9,306 bases of DNA. Source: Bacteroidota bacterium (lineage in GTDB: Bacteria > Bacteroidota > Bacteroidia > Chitinophagales > Chitinophagaceae). The DNA lies in the NCBI GenBank assembly GCA_947457085.1, contig CANGUS010000054.1, positions 1-9,306 on the forward strand. Direction: 5' to 3'. The notes below the pieces were generated by a model, which made no database searches, had not been told where the DNA came from, and saw nothing but the letters and a program-made list of their open reading frames with translations. This document shows, piece after piece, positions 7,501 through 9,306 of this stretch; position 1 is the first letter of the stretch, and each line of letters starts with the position of its first letter. The translations under genes were made by a program, and so were the position numbers.

Positions 7501-7750
7501 ATGGCAAATATAAGGTAGAGTTGTTAGTGGTTTGAAGTAAGTTATTAGATATTTTTGAAGATCGTTGGAAATGTAATTTTTGTATTTACAAAACGCATTA
7601 TTTTATTTTTTCGATATTGCCTGAATCCATTTTTTTTCTTCAGTGTATAGTCATTTAATGAGACATTTTTTGAACTTTAAAATTTGCCATTAAAAATCAT
7701 GTAACTTTAAAAACTTATGGTTATTTTTAACCTCTAAATAAAAAAATACA
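7501..7750. promoter_or_regulatory. Divergent intergenic region between pcrA and fabI
   Basis: This 250-base gap is very A/T-rich and holds no credible small gene. It must contain promoters for both divergent genes. Besides the minus-strand box listed separately, a plus-strand TATTTTTG (7550-7557) fits TAnnTTTG exactly but lies about 190 bases from fabI and its nearest TTG is at 15-base spacing, shorter than usual. TAACTTTA (7702-7709) has one mismatch and the same short spacing to TTG at 7684-7686. I therefore cannot decide the fabI promoter. Confidence 0.35.
7505..7512 (-). promoter_or_regulatory. Putative -7 box for pcrA, possibly giving a leaderless mRNA
   Basis: On the minus strand, bases 7512 down to 7505 read TATATTTG, an exact match to the Bacteroidota -7 consensus TAnnTTTG. 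It ends four bases before the ATG of the helicase gene. If used, transcription would begin at or next to the start codon. There is no -33 TTG at normal spacing, so this may be chance in A/T-rich DNA. Confidence 0.25.
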
Positions 7751-8569
7751 ATGGCTTATAATTTATTGAAAGGTAAAAGAGGAATTATTTTTGGCGCATT
7801 AGATGAAAAATCAATGGCATGGCAAATCGCATTGAAATGTCATGAAGAAGGGGCAACATTTACACTAAGCAATGCACCTATTGCATTAAGAATGGGTAAA
7901 ATAAATGAATTAGCATCTGCTTGTGGAAACGCAACGGTGATTGGTGCTGATGCCACTTCGTTGACTGATTTAGAAAATGTGTTTTCACAATCTATGGAGG
8001 TATTGGGAGGTAAGATTGATTTTGTTTTACACTCAATAGGTATGAGTCCGAATGTGCGTAAAAAAGTTCCTTATGATGAAACGAACTATGATAATTTCTT
8101 AAAAACGATTGATATTTCAGCTTTGTCGTTTCATAAAGTAATGCAAACAGCAATGAAATTGGATGCATTAAATGAGTGGGCTTCTGTTGTTGGATTGTCA
8201 TACATTGCTGCACAACGTGCTTTTCCTGGATACAATGATATGTCGGATGCAAAAGCATTATTAGAAAGTATTGCTCGTACATTTGGTTATCAATATGGAT
8301 TCAAAAAGAAAGTTCGTGTAAATACGATTTCACAATCTCCAACATTAACCACAGCAGGAAGTGGAGTAGAGGGCTTCAATGCATTTTTCCATTATGCTGA
8401 AAAAATGTCGCCATTAGGTAATGCAAATGCTGAGGAATGTGCAAATTATTGTCTTTCATTATTCAGTGATTTGACAAGAAAAGTTACCATGCAAAATTTA
8501 TTCCATGATGGAGGATTCTCCTTCACAGGTGTCAGTGAATCTGTGATTAGAGATTTTGATGTTCAATAA
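7751..8569 (+). CDS. fabI: Enoyl-[acyl-carrier-protein] reductase (NADH), FabI
   Basis: FabI performs the last reduction of each elongation round of type II fatty-acid synthesis, converting trans-2-enoyl-ACP to acyl-ACP in the cytoplasm; it is the target of triclosan and diazaborines in other bacteria. The 272-residue product is a short-chain dehydrogenase with the atypical FabI cofactor loop (FGALDEKSMAWQIA, 14-27), LSNAP (39-43) and HSIG (94-97). The catalytic set is Y151, Y161 and K168 in SYIAAQRAFPGYNDMSDAKA, matching E. coli Y146, Y156 and K163 with a constant offset of five. SQSPTLTTAGSGV is the substrate-loop region and FHDGGFSFTG is the expected C-terminal strand. The length is slightly above E. 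coli FabI (262) and normal for Bacteroidota. The ATG at 7751 is preceded by an A-rich leader without a Shine-Dalgarno motif. It is a single-gene unit closed by a terminator 25 bases after its stop. Confidence 0.95.
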   Translation: MAYNLLKGKRGIIFGALDEKSMAWQIALKCHEEGATFTLSNAPIALRMGKINELASACGNATVIGADATSLTDLENVFSQSMEVLGGKIDFVLHSIGMSPNVRKKVPYDETNYDNFLKTIDISALSFHKVMQTAMKLDALNEWASVVGLSYIAAQRAFPGYNDMSDAKALLESIARTFGYQYGFKKKVRVNTISQSPTLTTAGSGVEGFNAFFHYAEKMSPLGNANAEECANYCLSLFSDLTRKVTMQNLFHDGGFSFTGVSESVIRDFDVQ

Positions 8570-8594
8570 TTTAATAAACAAAGAATAAAAAGGA

Positions 8595-8628
8595 ATGAAT
8601 AATGCGAAAGTGTTATTCATTTTTTTTT
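8595..8628 (+). terminator. Intrinsic terminator of fabI
   Basis: ATGAATAATGC (8595-8605) pairs with GTGTTATTCAT (8610-8620) to form an 11-bp stem including two G-T wobbles, closed by a GAAA tetraloop (8606-8609) on a C-G pair. Eight further T residues follow directly (8621-8628). This is a textbook Rho-independent terminator 25 bases after the fabI stop. On the minus strand the same hairpin is followed by TCCTTTTT, so it could also help end transcription from the convergent gene. Confidence 0.9.
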
Positions 8629-8631
8629 ATT

Positions 8632-8668
8632 CCCCTCTTTTAAGAGGGGTGCCTGAAGGACGGGTGTT
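8632..8668. repeat. GC-rich inverted repeat resembling a dispersed intergenic element
   Basis: CCCCTCTT (8632-8639) and AAGAGGGG (8642-8649) form a perfect 8-bp inverted repeat with two bases between; a 7-bp stem with a 4-base loop is more realistic. It is followed by TGCCTGAAGGACGGGTGTTTT (to 8670), where GCC-TGAA-GGAC looks like a decayed second hairpin. The GC content contrasts with the A/T-rich surroundings. The layout resembles intergenic repeats I recall from Bacteroidota genomes, where CCCCTC-type arms precede a GCCC-GAA-GGGC hairpin; that identity is from memory and untested. It lies between convergent genes and touches the stop codon of the minus-strand gene. Confidence 0.6.
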
Positions 8669-9306
8669 TTACTCAACCACCACTTTTTTTGTTTGACTAC
8701 CAATTTTTAAATAATAAACTCCTTTACTCAAATGTCTAACATCAATTTTATCATTTGTGGTAATTAAAATCATTTCTCCAATGGTGTTGAATAATTCTTT
8801 TTTACTTCCTTGTTTAGAACCATTGATTTCAAACATAGTTGATGAAGGATTTGGATAAATTTTGATGGAATTATTTTCAATTTGTTCTATAATTCCTATA
8901 CTTTTAACAGTTATACAAATAGAAGTATCTATGCAACCATTTTGGGAAACTACTACTGCATAACTACCATTGAAAACTACATTATAGGATTGATTAGTTG
9001 CTAAAGCAATTGGTACGTATGGATTGCATTGAAACCATTGATAGTTAGCACCAGATACTGAAGCTGTTAATAACGTACCATTTGTAATAATTGAATTATT
9101 GATATTTGAAATGGTTAAATTCAATGTTATAATACTATCACAACCAACTGCATTTATTAATGTATCATGATAAATTCCACTTGAAGTAATGGTTTGATTA
9201 TTGAAGTAATAAGAATTGCAAGCAACATAATTGTAGCTATAATTTGAAGGATGATTGATAGTTAAATTGAGTGTTACTATGCTGTCGCATCCAATAGAAT
9301 TGATAA
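8669..9306 (-). CDS. T9SS type A sorting domain-containing repeat protein (3' part only)
   Basis: Only the C-terminal 211 residues are visible. The frame stays open to the window edge, so the N-terminus and signal peptide lie outside; the TTG at 9124-9122 is an internal Leu codon, not a start. From the N-terminal side the visible protein shows two copies of a repeat ending in GCDSI(I/V)TLNLTI, spaced 49 residues. An Ig-like module follows (YQWFQCN ... NGSYAVVVSQNGCIDTSICITV). The last 65 residues are a type A sorting domain starting IKIYPNP and ending LSKGVYYLKIGSQ then KKVVVE. By family knowledge, such proteins cross the outer membrane by the type IX system, lose this domain and are released or fixed to the surface. 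Repeats of this kind occur in large Bacteroidota adhesins and surface proteins. The actual function lies in the missing part. It is convergent with fabI. Confidence 0.88.
   Translation of the reverse strand, partial: INSIGCDSIVTLNLTINHPSNYSYNYVACNSYYFNNQTITSSGIYHDTLINAVGCDSIITLNLTISNINNSIITNGTLLTASVSGANYQWFQCNPYVPIALATNQSYNVVFNGSYAVVVSQNGCIDTSICITVKSIGIIEQIENNSIKIYPNPSSTMFEINGSKQGSKKELFNTIGEMILITTNDKIDVRHLSKGVYYLKIGSQTKKVVVE
9110..9304 (-). repeat. Coding repeat with a 147-bp period in the T9SS protein
   Basis: The 16-residue segment INAVGCDSIITLNLTI (encoded by 9157 down to 9110) recurs as INSIGCDSIVTLNLTI (9304 down to 9257). Thirteen of sixteen residues are identical and all three changes are conservative. 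The period is exactly 49 codons, 147 bases. A cysteine between the copies (YVACNSYYF) belongs to the same unit. The array continues off the window. Confidence 0.8.

Noticed and set aside
7256..7535. Two overlapping plus-strand open frames of 67-78 codons
   Set aside because: They are antisense to the N-terminal Walker A region of the helicase, which is unambiguously coding on the minus strand.
7992..8282. Minus-strand open frame of 96 codons within fabI
   Set aside because: It is antisense to the fabI catalytic region; it has no family features and the plus-strand frame is fully explained.
1..9306. Search for CRISPR arrays, tRNA/rRNA genes, mobile elements, toxin-antitoxin or defence genes
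   Set aside because: I saw no spaced direct repeats of CRISPR size, no tRNA-like cloverleaf, no transposase or integrase motifs and no small paired genes; the content is mainly housekeeping.

Overview
The window looks like ordinary chromosomal DNA of a low-GC member of the Bacteroidota. The evidence is a type A C-terminal sorting domain of the type IX secretion system (T9SS), a lipoprotein-type M13 peptidase, Bacteroidota-like versions of FabI, RecX and the YafV-type amidase, A/T-rich translation starts with no Shine-Dalgarno motif, and several close matches to the Bacteroidota -7 promoter box TAnnTTTG. I cannot place it below phylum from this sequence.

Layout, left to right. Bases 1-153 hold no supportable gene, only a small hairpin. 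A two-helix membrane protein of unknown function (154-699, minus) is divergent from an M13 metallopeptidase lipoprotein (761-2803, plus), which is followed by fmt (2880-3809, plus). Three minus-strand genes come next and read away from the window's right end: a PcrA/UvrD helicase (7500-5242), recX (5135-4683) and a YafV-like omega-amidase (4630-3851). The last is convergent with fmt. fabI (7751-8569, plus) is divergent from the helicase and ends in a strong intrinsic terminator. A GC-rich inverted repeat of dispersed-repeat type follows. The 3' end of a T9SS-secreted repeat protein (8669 to the window edge, minus) closes the window.

Functionally these are mainly housekeeping genes: initiator-tRNA formylation (fmt), fatty-acid elongation (fabI), DNA repair and RecA control (pcrA, recX), nitrogen or 2-oxoacid amide repair (yafV-like), and envelope peptide processing (M13 peptidase). 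The helicase and RecX are both known families that limit RecA filaments, so their adjacency makes biological sense. The T9SS protein is the only clearly accessory or surface element.

I found no CRISPR array, tRNA, rRNA, transposase, integrase, toxin-antitoxin pair or defence island, and nothing I can honestly present as an undescribed multi-gene system. The second-look items are small: a TTG start for fmt inside a heptamer tandem repeat, the repeat-plus-terminator cassette after fabI that reaches the stop codon of the next gene, the 147-bp periodic repeat at the right edge, and the uncharacterised membrane protein.
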